Origin: Fermentibacter sp964564435
GTDB lineage: Bacteria > Fermentibacterota > Fermentibacteria > Fermentibacterales > Fermentibacteraceae
Direction of reading: 5' to 3'
Length of the DNA: 57,071 nt
NCBI GenBank assembly: GCA_964564435.1
Contig: CAZMAT010000016.1
Coordinates: 1 to 57,071 of the forward strand
Position numbers and translations under genes: made by a program. Position 1 is the first letter of the stretch. Each line of letters opens with the position of its first letter. This document shows positions 26,256 to 35,350 of the stretch, piece by piece. The notes beneath the pieces are model-generated. The model ran no database searches. It was not told the origin of the DNA and saw only the letters and a program-made list of their open reading frames with translations.

Positions 26256-27249
26256 CGCGCCCTCCGAAGTAGTCTATCCTCATGGCCCGGCGGACCCGTC
26301 CGAGCGTCTCGTCCGCCTCGGTGCAGGCCCTCTTCGTGCCTTCGACCAGTATCTCGTCGATCAGGCCCGGCCCGGAGAAGGCGGCCCGCCTCTCGCGCAT
26401 CGGGGAGAGCAGGGCCTCCAGGACCTCGACCATCCGCTTCTTACACGCCACGCAACCGATGGTGCCCGCCCTGCAGCTCTCCTCGACGGACAGCGACTCC
26501 GGCGCGTTGAAAGCCCTGTGATAGGCGGCTATCGTGCAGATCTCGGGATGGCCGGGATCGGACTTGTGTATCCGCGCGGGATCCGTGACGGCCGACATCA
26601 CCTTCTCGCGCACGACGGCCGGCTCGTCGGAGAGATGGATGCAGTTTCCGAGGGACTTGGACATCTTGGCCGCGCCGTCCGTTCCCACGAGCCTCGGAAC
26701 TCGGCTGACGAGAGCCTCGGGCTCGGGGAAGACGGGGCCGTAGAGCTCGTTGAACCTCCCGGCCACGAACCTGGTCATCTCGATGTGCGGGAGCTGGTCC
26801 TCCCCGACCGGCACCAGGTCGGCCCTGCAGAAGAGGATGTCCGCCGCCTGGCTGACGGGATACCCCAGGAAGCCGTAGGTCATGTCGGTGTATCCGTACG
26901 AGCCGGCCTCCGACTTGATCGTGGGGTTGTGCCTGAGCCTGTTCACAGTGACGAGCATGGAGAAGAACACGGTCAGCTCGGCTATCCCCGGGACCATGCT
27001 CTGCACGAACATCACCGACTTCTCCGGGTCGAGCCCGGCCGAGATGTTGTCCAGGGCCACCTGCCTGACGTCGTCCGAAAGGCGGTCCGGCCTGTCGAAG
27101 TTGGTCGTGAGCGCCTGCACGTCGGCGACTATGATGAAAGTCTCGTACTGGTCCTGCAGGGCGGCCCTGTTGAGGAGGGAGCCCACGAGGTGGCCCAGGT
27201 GGAGGGCCCCGGTGGGCCTGTCGCCCGTGAGAATGCGCTTCTTCATCAT
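26248..27249 (-). CDS. trpS: Tryptophanyl-tRNA synthetase
   Basis: A 333-residue class I synthetase with RPTGALHLGHLVGSL (HLGH 17-20), AADILFCRADLVPVGEDQ and KMSKS (195-199). GCVACKKRMVE near residue 265 is typical of bacterial TrpRS. Two ATG codons lie in tandem; the first (27249) overlaps the stop of the kinase gene (ATGA), the second is at 27246. Sharing a transcript with cysS and stress-signalling genes is unusual; no T-box leader is seen. Confidence 0.95.
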   Translation of the reverse strand: MMKKRILTGDRPTGALHLGHLVGSLLNRAALQDQYETFIIVADVQALTTNFDRPDRLSDDVRQVALDNISAGLDPEKSVMFVQSMVPGIAELTVFFSMLVTVNRLRHNPTIKSEAGSYGYTDMTYGFLGYPVSQAADILFCRADLVPVGEDQLPHIEMTRFVAGRFNELYGPVFPEPEALVSRVPRLVGTDGAAKMSKSLGNCIHLSDEPAVVREKVMSAVTDPARIHKSDPGHPEICTIAAYHRAFNAPESLSVEESCRAGTIGCVACKKRMVEVLEALLSPMRERRAAFSGPGLIDEILVEGTKRACTEADETLGRVRRAMRIDYFGGRDA

Positions 27250-28271
27250 GCTCCGTGGGCGGGTCTGCCCGGGAATACGGGAGCGTCGGCCTCCCTGAAG
27301 GAGGTCAGGTCGATCTCCCCGGTATGGGTGTCGAGAATCCTGTAAACGTCGTCCACCAGGGGCTTCAGCCTGGGGCACAGCCTGGCGTAGTCGTCGAGAT
27401 ACCTCATGGTCCTGGGCAGGGAGTCGAGATAGCCGGCCCGCTCGAAGGCCCTGTACTGGTAGGCGAACGTCCCGGCGGCCTTCAGGCTCCTCTGGCAGGC
27501 GCAGGCCGCGACCCTGAACAGGTTCGACCTCCCCGTGGAGTGAAGGAACTTCCTCGCAAGGGTCTCCCATGTGGAGCCGATGTCGACGTAGCTGTCCCTC
27601 AGCATGCTCACCAGGTCGTATTCGGGAGGGCCGAACCGCGCGTCCTGCCAGTCCACCATGACCACCGAGCCTGACCTGATCATCAGGTTGGCGCTGTGGA
27701 AGTCCCTGTGGGCGAAGACCCGCGGGCCTTCGGAAACCAGCGCGCAGAGGTTCCGGAAATGCTCCTGGAGGGCCTTCACCTCGTCGGGCGGGACGCGGAG
27801 CAGCCTGAAGAAGAGGTGCTCGAGAGTATGGTCGAGTTCGGCGGCGAAGAAGCTCGCGGTGAAATGGCGCCTCCCCGCGATCGACTCGGCGCATTCGGAC
27901 TGCGAGAGCTCCCTCTGCATGCGCTCGAGGAGCTCGAGGGCGTCGCCCAGCGACTTCATGTAGCCTGCGGGAGGCAGATCCAGGAGCCTCGTGTCGCCCA
28001 GGTCCTCCATGATGGCCCAGCCGGCGGGGATGTCCGTGAAGTAGAGCTCGGGCACCGGGAACTTCCTGGAGTGCAGGAGGTTGTTGATGTCGACCCAGGA
28101 GTCCATCGGGATCCTGCCGCTCTCCATCGCGATGAAGGACTCGTACTGCGTCACGACCCGGAAGAATGACCGCCGGGACGCGTCGCCGGCCAGCGGGGTG
28201 AACCCCGTGACGGGCCCCACCCTGCTCCGCACCCATTCCTCGAACATTCCGAGCGTACCGGTCTCAGGCAT
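27246..28271 (-). CDS. AmgK-like sugar phosphotransferase (aminoglycoside kinase fold)
   Basis: A 341-residue APH-fold kinase. Seen are GDASRRSFFRV (glycine-rich loop), AIMEDLGDTRLLD, the catalytic loop FAHRDFHSANLMIR (HxDxxxxN) and the metal site VDWQDARFGPPEYDLVS. This matches AmgK, which phosphorylates MurNAc/GlcNAc at the anomeric carbon in cell-wall recycling. The preceding gene encodes a MurU-like nucleotidyltransferase, as in the known amgK-murU pair; that supports the call. ATG 28271 has GGGAGC in front. The stop overlaps trpS. Confidence 0.82.
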   Translation of the reverse strand: MPETGTLGMFEEWVRSRVGPVTGFTPLAGDASRRSFFRVVTQYESFIAMESGRIPMDSWVDINNLLHSRKFPVPELYFTDIPAGWAIMEDLGDTRLLDLPPAGYMKSLGDALELLERMQRELSQSECAESIAGRRHFTASFFAAELDHTLEHLFFRLLRVPPDEVKALQEHFRNLCALVSEGPRVFAHRDFHSANLMIRSGSVVMVDWQDARFGPPEYDLVSMLRDSYVDIGSTWETLARKFLHSTGRSNLFRVAACACQRSLKAAGTFAYQYRAFERAGYLDSLPRTMRYLDDYARLCPRLKPLVDDVYRILDTHTGEIDLTSFREADAPVFPGRPAHGA

Positions 28272-28326
28272 CACACTGGCTCCCGGAGAAGGCCGTCGGC
28301 GGTCCGACCGCCGCACGGGTCAGAGT

Positions 28327-29193
28327 CTACTCCATTCCGGCACCGGGTGGCGAACCGCCGCGCACCTCGTCCCACGGCAGCACCGACGATACGAGTTCCC
28401 CTCCCGCCAGCTCCGATCCGTCCAGCATCACCGAATCGGCAAGCCGCGCTCCTCTGCGCACCCGGCAGCCCCTGCCCATGAACCAGCGGCCCGAGAGCGC
28501 GGCTCCATCCTCCACGACCGCGTCCGGATGGACGAAGGAACCCGTCGAGAGGAGCCCCGCCCTGTAGCTCTCCACGGAGCCCGTGTCGATCCACGAGGCC
28601 CCTGGTCCGGCTTCGTGCACCGCGAGCCTCATCCCGGCTTCCGAGGCGGATCCGGCGAGCCCGTCGAACATGCCGGCGCCCGGCATCCTCGAAGCCAGCC
28701 CGAACACAACCGGCTCCATGATGCCGATGCCCCAGTAGTGCATCCCGCAGGGCCCGCATCCGAACGAACCGTCACACCCCGACGCGAGCCTCCCGTATCC
28801 CTGGACGGGGGGCCCGGCCAGCACGGTCCAGTCGCTGCCGGAACTCAGATGCGCCGCGAGCATCGCTCCAGGGTCGGCATCCGTCACCATGTCGGTGTTC
28901 ACCACGAACCATGTCCCCCGGGCCTCGCCGGCGAGCCCGGCGATGGTCCTGCAGGCGCCCAGCGGCCTGCTCTCGAAGAGGATACCGCACTCCGACCCGG
29001 TGGCTTCCTCGATCGTCCGCCTCACCAGATCGGGGCACCTGGAGGCGTTGGCCAGGATCCTGCCGGGTCCCAGGGCGCCGATTGAGGCTGCCAGTCTGCC
29101 CAGGACAGTTCCCGCTCCCCACGGAAGGAGCGACTTGGGTCTGAGAAAGGAAAGGGGTTCCGCCCTGGTGCCGCTTCCCGCGGTCAGGAACAG
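28327..29193 (-). CDS. MurU-like sugar-1-phosphate nucleotidyltransferase with CTG start
   Basis: About 288 residues. The nucleotide-binding start LTAGSGTRAEPLSFLRPKSL fits NTP_transferase enzymes; VVNTDMVTD supplies the metal Asp and ASWIDTGSVESYRAG the sugar-site end. A short left-handed-helix-like tail follows (SFVHPDAVVEDGAAL). Role inferred: making UDP-MurNAc or a similar sugar nucleotide from the AmgK product. No ATG, GTG or TTG lies in frame before GTG 29025, which would delete the active site. CTG 29193 behind GAGGGGG is the likely start (CTG 29187 is the alternative). Confidence 0.75.
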   Translation of the reverse strand: MFLTAGSGTRAEPLSFLRPKSLLPWGAGTVLGRLAASIGALGPGRILANASRCPDLVRRTIEEATGSECGILFESRPLGACRTIAGLAGEARGTWFVVNTDMVTDADPGAMLAAHLSSGSDWTVLAGPPVQGYGRLASGCDGSFGCGPCGMHYWGIGIMEPVVFGLASRMPGAGMFDGLAGSASEAGMRLAVHEAGPGASWIDTGSVESYRAGLLSTGSFVHPDAVVEDGAALSGRWFMGRGCRVRRGARLADSVMLDGSELAGGELVSSVLPWDEVRGGSPPGAGME

Positions 29194-29221
29194 AACCCCC
29201 TCGAGCGGGACAGGCTGCGGT

Positions 29222-29422
29222 TCAGCCGTAGATCTGCTTCCTGTTGCAGTCGCAGAGCTTGATCCTTCTGCGCTGGGGGCGCCAGTTCCCCTGGTCGTCG
29301 GTGACGGAGGCGTAGTGCACGACAGGAACCTTGTCCTTGCCGCAAACCGGGCAGTTCTCGTGAGCGATCGTCCTCACCTCGTGGGCGAGTTTCGCGGTAA
29401 AGCTGCGATCCTTCTTCGGCAT
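29222..29422 (-). CDS. Small zinc-ribbon protein of unknown function
   Basis: A 66-residue basic protein with a four-cysteine ribbon (CPVCGKDKVPVV in the middle and KLCDCNRKQIYG at the end). The N-terminus MPKKDRSFTAKLAHEV is lysine-rich. The size and ribbon recall ribosome-associated or rRNA-binding small proteins, but it is not a clear L33 or other known ribosomal protein. ATG 29422 is preceded by an AGGAGAGG region and lies 5 bp after the GH57 gene. Confidence 0.75.
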   Translation of the reverse strand: MPKKDRSFTAKLAHEVRTIAHENCPVCGKDKVPVVHYASVTDDQGNWRPQRRRIKLCDCNRKQIYG

Positions 29423-29427
29423 TGCGT

Positions 29428-30558
29428 CTATCCTCTCCTGCTCATGGACGGAACGGCCCCCGCCGCCGCGAGGACCGCGTCGAGCCTCTTCCTGTCGCCT
29501 GTCTCGCGGAAGGCCGCGAACGCGGCCTCCAGCATCGATCCGACGCCCCTGCGGACCTGGACGGCATCGTATCTGCCACCGGAGGCCCACCAGAACGGGC
29601 ACGAGTATAACATCCCGTCGACGAGGGCCGCAACATCCCCTCCAGAGCACCCCCGCGCCCACGGGAGCACCAGGTCCCTCAGTGTGTACAGGGCGGAATG
29701 GTCCGGAACGTCCGGATCGCTCCACAGGGGCCAGGGGACTCCCCTTTCGAGGTCGGCCGGCGTTGTCGACCAGGAACCGCGGGGCACCTCGGCCTCGCTC
29801 GCAGAAAAGGCATCAGCCACTTCCGACAGGGTCGAGAGCCGGGCGCCACCGGCCTTCGGGACAGTCTCGAGGAACGGTATGAGGAATCTCTCGACGGCTC
29901 CCTTCCTGTGGTGTCCGAAGGTCTCCCCGTCGAGGGCGATGACGATGTACGCGTCACGGCCGCCGGACCAGCGTGAGAGCCCGTCCAGGAGGCGCAGGGC
30001 GGTGGATTGCCCGTCGGTCTCGTGGAACGCAATCCTGTTGCTCCAGAAGTTGCTCCTCAGGAAGACGCGCAGCCCGCCCACCGAAGGTATCCAGTCGAAC
30101 GGGGCCTGCCTGCCGGAGTGGACCCAGGGGATGTCGTCGGTGATCGTCCAGCCCAAGCCCAGGCTGGAGAAGAGGGGGGCGAGGGACGGGTCCCAGGCCA
30201 TCTCGGGAGGGAACACGCCCCTGATATCCCTGCCCGGCAGGAAGGAGGCGTTCCCTTCGGTGTTGAGCCGGATCTGCCTCCCGGCCTCCGATGGAGGCAC
30301 CAGGGGCAGTATGGGGTGGTAGGCCCCCGTCGTGCAGAGCTCGAATCCCCGGGCGCCCGCCAGGGTTTCGAGGGTCCCGGGCGCGCTCCCGGAGAGCCGC
30401 CTGGTCAGGGACAGGTTGATGTTTAGCGTCACCCCCGCACCCGTGGCTGCCAGGGCACGGGCGAGGGGCGCATAACATTCCCGGTCGACCAGGGCGAGGG
30501 TCTCCGCGTCCTGGGTGGGCGGCTGGTAGAGGTGCAGGAGCAGGGCGACCCGATTCAT
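29428..30558 (-). CDS. Glycoside hydrolase family 57 protein
   Basis: A 376-residue enzyme of the GH57 group (alpha-amylase, 4-alpha-glucanotransferase or branching type). The N-terminal strand carries LLLHLYQPPTQD, the region FPPEMAWDPSL fits the conserved Glu motif, and ALDGETFGHHRKG carries the conserved Asp/Glu of the second catalytic region. The substrate is probably an alpha-glucan; glgC at 43734 shows that glycogen-type glucan is made. ATG 30558 overlaps the stop of the SAM hydrolase gene (ATGA). Confidence 0.82.
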   Translation of the reverse strand: MNRVALLLHLYQPPTQDAETLALVDRECYAPLARALAATGAGVTLNINLSLTRRLSGSAPGTLETLAGARGFELCTTGAYHPILPLVPPSEAGRQIRLNTEGNASFLPGRDIRGVFPPEMAWDPSLAPLFSSLGLGWTITDDIPWVHSGRQAPFDWIPSVGGLRVFLRSNFWSNRIAFHETDGQSTALRLLDGLSRWSGGRDAYIVIALDGETFGHHRKGAVERFLIPFLETVPKAGGARLSTLSEVADAFSASEAEVPRGSWSTTPADLERGVPWPLWSDPDVPDHSALYTLRDLVLPWARGCSGGDVAALVDGMLYSCPFWWASGGRYDAVQVRRGVGSMLEAAFAAFRETGDRKRLDAVLAAAGAVPSMSRRG

Positions 30559-31328
30559 CCCGGGAAGCTCACCTCGACAGTGTCGCCTTCCGAGAGGCCC
30601 GTGAAGAAAGAGGCGCTGCCGCCGCTGAGGGCGACCTCGAGCAGGCCGCAGCTCCCTTCGAGGAGCAGGAGGCCGGGCCTCGCGGGACCGTAGGTGTCGG
30701 CCGGCCTGATCGTGAAGCTGCTGCCCCTGGGATTCCTCAGAGCGATGGGCTCGCGCCCGCCGAGATCCTCCCATGTCAGCCAGAGTATGCAGTTGCCGAA
30801 ACCGTCCACCCTCGCGATCGGGACATCGAGCACGTCCCCCCTGGCCGAGGCCGAGCCCTTCGGGAACCTCACCAGCGTGGCCGGGTCGACCGCTTCGAGC
30901 GATTCCACCCAGCCCCTGTCGGAGAGCGCCCTCGCAAGGGCGGGCGCGAAGATGTCCCTGGCGTGGAATGTGGGGCTGCAGGGGTGCGCGGGGATCGGCA
31001 GGGAGTAGGCCCTCTCGGTGTCCACCCAGCTCAGGAGCCCGTTGTCGGGGCAGGCGGTCACGCATCCCCCGCACTCGGCCAGGATCGCCCTCCGGGAGGT
31101 GCCCACGCCGGGATCGACCACGGCCAGCACGCCCGATCCGCGCGGAAGGCGGGGAAGGCTCACCATGAGGTCGAACGCTCCGCCGCGGATGTCGCCCGGC
31201 GGGATGCTGCACGTGAGGTCGACTAGGTTCGCCTGCCCCCCTAGAGCTCCGAGGAGGGCTGCCTTCATCTGGCCGCAGTAGGTGTCCCTGGTTCCGAAAT
31301 CAGACAGGACGAAAACGTTGTGGATCAT
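30555..31328 (-). CDS. SAM hydrolase (DUF62 / SAM hydroxide adenosyltransferase)
   Basis: A 257-residue DUF62 protein; relatives hydrolyse S-adenosylmethionine to adenosine and methionine, and the family includes the fluorinase. Conserved are LSDFGTRDTYCGQMKAAL at the N-terminus, VDLTCSIPPGDIRGGAF, AVVDPGVGTSRRAI, PDNGLLSW and FHARDIFAPA, then a C-terminal barrel with VDGFGNCILW. ATG 31328 overlaps the stop of the phosphatase gene and its own stop overlaps GH57, so three genes are coupled in a row. Confidence 0.88.
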   Translation of the reverse strand: MIHNVFVLSDFGTRDTYCGQMKAALLGALGGQANLVDLTCSIPPGDIRGGAFDLMVSLPRLPRGSGVLAVVDPGVGTSRRAILAECGGCVTACPDNGLLSWVDTERAYSLPIPAHPCSPTFHARDIFAPALARALSDRGWVESLEAVDPATLVRFPKGSASARGDVLDVPIARVDGFGNCILWLTWEDLGGREPIALRNPRGSSFTIRPADTYGPARPGLLLLEGSCGLLEVALSGGSASFFTGLSEGDTVEVSFPG

Positions 31329-34300
31329 CTGTGCCTCACTACGACCAGCGTCTGGTCGTCCGCTCTGGGCTGCCCGGCCGAATGCCTCTTCACCGAATCC
31401 AGGATCCTGGAGACTATCTGCCTGCTCGAGAGGTCCCTCGATCTCAGTGCCACGTCCACGAGGCGGGAGAGGCCGAACTCCTCTCCGTCCCGGTCCATGG
31501 CCTCCGTGATGCCGTCCGTGTAGAGGATCAGCACGTCGGCAGTCTCGAGGTTCATGAAGCCGTGCTCGTACTCGGCTCCAGGGACGGCGCCGAGGAGGAG
31601 CCCGCCCTCGGTGAGCAGCTTCGTCTGGCCCTCCCTCTTCACCAGCACAGGGGGATTGTGGCCGGCGTTGACGTAGGTCAGCAGGCCGCTGTCCAGGTTC
31701 AGCACGCCGTAGAAGAGGCCGGCGAGGGAGGAGCCCTCCGCCCCTGCCGAGATCGAGTCGTTGACACGGCGCATGATCTCGCTGATCGAATAGACGTTCT
31801 GGACCTGTGCGTTGAGGTTGCCCTTCAGGCTGGCCATGGTCAGGGCAGCGGGGATGCCCTTCCCCGTCACGTCTCCGACCGCAAGACCGAGGTTGTTCTC
31901 GGGCAGTTCGAAGAAGTCGTAGTAGTCGCCGCCTATCTCGCGCGCTGGGCTGTAGAAGGATTCCACGTCGTAGGCCTCCAGCCTCGGGGCGTGGTCGGGG
32001 AGCAGGTCCTTCTGTATCTCCCGCGCCGTGCTCAGCTCCTCCTGGATGGTCGCTCCGGAGGAGACTCTGTTCAGGAGCAGGTCGGGCAGCCTCCTGCGGA
32101 CCGGCTCCGAAGCCAGCAGCACCGGGCTCGAAGTAACGAGCCTGGCCGATTCCATCCTGATCTTCTCGTCAGGGTCCTTGAGGAGCCCCGAGACGATCTC
32201 GGCGGTATCCGGTTCGGACAGGAGCTGGTGGTGCTCCTCCAGGAGGGATACCACCTCGCGTCTGACCCCGGGTGACGGATCGGCGGACGCATCTGCGAGG
32301 CGGGAGAGCATCCCGGCCACGGGCAGGTGGATGGCGTCCACCACCCCCCTGACGGCTCTCGATCTCACGGTGGAGTCGTCGTCTGCCAGGAGCTTCCCCA
32401 GCGCTTCGGAACACACCGGCCCGAGCCTGCCCGAAAGCCTTCCCAGGGCCTCTCCGGCCACGGCCCTGACGGACCTCTCAGGGTCACCGGCCAGTGCGCC
32501 GAGGATGTGCTCGGCAGTTTCGCCTCCCAGGCCCTGCCTCAGGATGGCGCGGGCGAGGGAGGCCCTCACCAGGGGCGAGGAGTCGGCAGCCAGGTCGTCC
32601 ACGAAGACGCGCCCGTCCACTCCGAGAGATTCGAGATTCAGGATCACGAACCATGCGAGACGGGCCCTGGTCTCGGCCGGACCCGTCCCGATGAGCTTGC
32701 GGCAAGTGAGGGAGGTTATCTCGACGAGGTCCCACCTCTGCCTGGCCATGAGCTGCCCGAGCGCTTCGCGGCCCTGGTAGGCTTCGGAACCGAGCGCCGT
32801 CTCCACGAGGTCTATCTGGCGCTCCCTGTCGAACACCCTGAAGTACCTGAGTATGAGCGACGCGAAGGGATGGTCGCCCGAGATGCGGCTCTTGGCGATG
32901 TTCCAGAGCCTGTCGTCCTCCTCGCGGGTGAGCCAGGAGTGGTTCATCAGGAGGCACGTGACAATGGCTGTCTGGTCCTTCTCCTCGAGGTTCGAGACAA
33001 GAGCCCTCCTGACGTCCCCGTCGAAGTACCTCAGCCTCCCGCCGATCTGCCTGGCCACCATGCCCTTGCCGCCCGACGGGAGCTTGCCCAGCAGGATCCA
33101 GAGGAGATCCGTGAACTCCTCCGAGAACTCCTCGGGAGCCCTGTTGAGCAGGCCCCATGCGAGCCTGGCCGAGAGCCTCCCGTTGCCCGAGGACAGCACG
33201 CCGTTGACGGCTTCCTTCTCGTCGGCGCCCACCCGTGGGAACCTGCTGCCGATGAAGGCCATCAGCTCCCCCCTGACCTCCTCCGACGGATCCCCGACCA
33301 GTGTCGAGTAGTAGCCGCCTGGATCGTCGGCGAGCCCCCAGATCGAGATGCCGTGCATGAAGGAGGCCCTCACCGAAGCGTCGGGGTCGGAGACCAGGCG
33401 CCCGAGGATGTCGCGGAAGCGGACATCCGATCTGGTCCACTGCATGGAGGCGGCCTCGGCGAGGCTCCTCCTCTTGCCGGGATCGGGGGATGACGACAGC
33501 CTGTCGCAGAGGCTTGCTATCCCCCCGTCGACGGCGGACGGATCCTTGAGGAGGACCGTGAGGACGTCCACGAGGTTGTCCCCGTCCTCCTCGCGCGAGG
33601 CGGCATGGAGCAGGACCGCCTTCTCGTCGGCGGAGAAGACGGGATGGAAGTGAGCGAGGCTGAAGCCGGCCTTCCTGACCCTCGATTCGCGCGAAGAGAG
33701 GAGGATCTCCGAGATGGAGTGCACCAGCGGGTCTCCGCGGGAGACCATGGTCCTGATCGCGTCGTCGGCAGCATTCATCAGGGTTGCGTCGGACGTGGCG
33801 AAATGGTGCTCGCCGTCTATCGTCACACGCCTGAACGGGGCCACGCCCCTGGCCGCGTCGCTTCCGGCATATCGCGCCGTCAGCTCGTCGGGGGATGGGA
33901 ACCTCCCGGCGTGGATCAGGAAGAGCCTCTCCCAGAGGTCGAAGAGGGTGTGCTGGAAGAGGTTCTCGGATACGAGGGGTTCGTACATCGAGATGAGCAC
34001 GTGTTCAGCCGCATCGATCGGGTCCAGCGAGAGGAGCCTGTCGTATTCGTCGTGCCCCTGTTCGAGCCTCCAGCCCCTGCTCCCGGCGGGCGCGGGCAGG
34101 CTGACGTGGGCGTCGCCGTAGGATGCGAACAGGATCTCGAGCTTCGGGGAGGACGAGGCGAGGACGAGCCTGCGCCTGTGCTCCGTGGCCCGTATCATCA
34201 GCGAGAGCGCGACGTCCCAGATGTAGGCCGACCAGATGCCGGTGAAGCGCCTGAGCGTGTCCAGGTCGTAGAAGACCGCGCAGTCCTCCGGGCCCGTGAG

Positions 34301-34936
34301 AAGGCTCTCGACCTTCCTTACATCGAGGTCGGCGGAGATCAGCTCGACCGGGTTGAGCCCCTCCCCGGCCGAGATCGACAGGAGGAGCCTAGCCATGGAG
34401 GTCTTCCCCGAACCGAGCGACCCGCTCAGGCAGACGAACCCCCGCCGTCTGAGGACGTCGAGGGACCTGTCGAGGGAGGGAGTGTCGACCATCCCCCGGT
34501 CTATGTGCCCGAAGCTCTCGAGCAGGCTGTCGCCACAGGGATAGGGGAGCCCGTCGCGGGAGACGTTCGAGAGCCATCCCGCAACCTGGCCTGCCATGAT
34601 CCGGAGGGCTTCCTCGGGCGTTCCGAAGATCCAGAAGGTCTTCCAGGAGCGCAGCTTTGCATGGATGGCGTCCTCGGAGACCGGTTCGCCGAGGCTCAGG
34701 GCAGCCATGGGCAGCGACAGGGCGAATCCCTCGTAGAAGATCCTCCTGATCTCGTCGGAAGGATCTCCGTTGAATACGAGGAGCACCGCGTCGGAATCGG
34801 ACGGCGTGTCGACCAGCTCGACGCCGTCGGCCCAGGCAGGCGGACGTGCCCTTCCGAGGTCGTTCCTGAGCAACTCGACCAGCCCGCCCTGGAACACTCG
34901 CCTCTCGGCGGCGAGACAGAGTCGGAGGTATTCCAC
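31325..34936 (-). CDS. STAND-like NTPase, HEAT repeats and RsbU/SpoIIE phosphatase in one protein
   Basis: A 1203-residue signalling protein. Residues 1-125 form a small alpha/beta domain (DAVLLVFNGDPSDEIRRIF). Residues about 150-330 are a P-loop NTPase of STAND type: Walker A GSLGSGKTS (172-180), Walker B-like VFYDLD (221-226). Residues about 400-950 are HEAT-like repeats. Residues 962-1203 are a PP2C/SpoIIE phosphatase with an RsbU-style coiled linker (ATIQEELSTAREIQKDLLP), EIGGDYYDFF, VGDVTGKGIPAA, LYTDGITEA and ADDQTLVVV. It likely dephosphorylates the STAS protein encoded two genes upstream, with NTPase and HEAT as the sensor. GTG 34936 abuts the kinase stop (TAAGTG). Confidence 0.85.
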   Translation of the reverse strand: MEYLRLCLAAERRVFQGGLVELLRNDLGRARPPAWADGVELVDTPSDSDAVLLVFNGDPSDEIRRIFYEGFALSLPMAALSLGEPVSEDAIHAKLRSWKTFWIFGTPEEALRIMAGQVAGWLSNVSRDGLPYPCGDSLLESFGHIDRGMVDTPSLDRSLDVLRRRGFVCLSGSLGSGKTSMARLLLSISAGEGLNPVELISADLDVRKVESLLTGPEDCAVFYDLDTLRRFTGIWSAYIWDVALSLMIRATEHRRRLVLASSSPKLEILFASYGDAHVSLPAPAGSRGWRLEQGHDEYDRLLSLDPIDAAEHVLISMYEPLVSENLFQHTLFDLWERLFLIHAGRFPSPDELTARYAGSDAARGVAPFRRVTIDGEHHFATSDATLMNAADDAIRTMVSRGDPLVHSISEILLSSRESRVRKAGFSLAHFHPVFSADEKAVLLHAASREEDGDNLVDVLTVLLKDPSAVDGGIASLCDRLSSSPDPGKRRSLAEAASMQWTRSDVRFRDILGRLVSDPDASVRASFMHGISIWGLADDPGGYYSTLVGDPSEEVRGELMAFIGSRFPRVGADEKEAVNGVLSSGNGRLSARLAWGLLNRAPEEFSEEFTDLLWILLGKLPSGGKGMVARQIGGRLRYFDGDVRRALVSNLEEKDQTAIVTCLLMNHSWLTREEDDRLWNIAKSRISGDHPFASLILRYFRVFDRERQIDLVETALGSEAYQGREALGQLMARQRWDLVEITSLTCRKLIGTGPAETRARLAWFVILNLESLGVDGRVFVDDLAADSSPLVRASLARAILRQGLGGETAEHILGALAGDPERSVRAVAGEALGRLSGRLGPVCSEALGKLLADDDSTVRSRAVRGVVDAIHLPVAGMLSRLADASADPSPGVRREVVSLLEEHHQLLSEPDTAEIVSGLLKDPDEKIRMESARLVTSSPVLLASEPVRRRLPDLLLNRVSSGATIQEELSTAREIQKDLLPDHAPRLEAYDVESFYSPAREIGGDYYDFFELPENNLGLAVGDVTGKGIPAALTMASLKGNLNAQVQNVYSISEIMRRVNDSISAGAEGSSLAGLFYGVLNLDSGLLTYVNAGHNPPVLVKREGQTKLLTEGGLLLGAVPGAEYEHGFMNLETADVLILYTDGITEAMDRDGEEFGLSRLVDVALRSRDLSSRQIVSRILDSVKRHSAGQPRADDQTLVVVRHR

Positions 34937-35350
34937 TTATGTGAGGGGCCAGGTCAGGGTGACCCTGGTGTTCCCTTCTTCGTCTAGGCCGAATTCGACC
35001 CATCTCGCGAGGTTCCGCGCGATCAGAATCCCGCGGCCCCTGTCGCAGAAGAGCTTCTCCCCCTCGCCGGGCTGGTAGCCGAGATCGCACTCCGGCTTCC
35101 ATGATCCGGTGTCGGACACCTTCACCAGCAGCCTGCCGGGGAGGACCTCGAAGTCGACCCTGACCTGCTTGTCGGCGTTCATCCCGTTGCCGTGCTCCAT
35201 CCCGTTCTTGACGAGCTCGAGCACCGAGATGGAGAGGGATGTGAGTTCGTCCTCCTCGACTCCGGCGGCCAGACCCACCTTCTCGACGAAGACCTGGACG
35301 GGTTCGAGAAAGGCCTCGATGCTCGGGACGGCGAGGCTTATCGGGCTCAA
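34937..35350 (-). CDS. RsbW-like anti-sigma / switch protein kinase
   Basis: A 137-residue HATPase of the RsbW/SpoIIAB group. The N box is VLELVKNGMEHGNGMNA, G1 is VSDTGSW and G2 is CDRGRGILIARNL. Such kinases phosphorylate a STAS antagonist and sequester a sigma factor or other target. The start is TTG 35350, overlapping the STAS stop as TTGA (35347-35350). Between the STAS and the phosphatase genes it completes a partner-switching module. No sigma factor gene is nearby. Confidence 0.87.
   Translation of the reverse strand: MSPISLAVPSIEAFLEPVQVFVEKVGLAAGVEEDELTSLSISVLELVKNGMEHGNGMNADKQVRVDFEVLPGRLLVKVSDTGSWKPECDLGYQPGEGEKLFCDRGRGILIARNLARWVEFGLDEEGNTRVTLTWPLT

Noticed and set aside
29222..29422. 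Ribosomal protein L33 (rpmG)
   Set aside because: Size and zinc ribbon are similar, but the conserved L33 core is not present; left as an unknown zinc-ribbon protein.
28889..30322. A 477-residue plus-strand open frame
   Set aside because: It lies opposite the nucleotidyltransferase, zinc-ribbon and GH57 genes, all of which have clear motifs and coupled starts.
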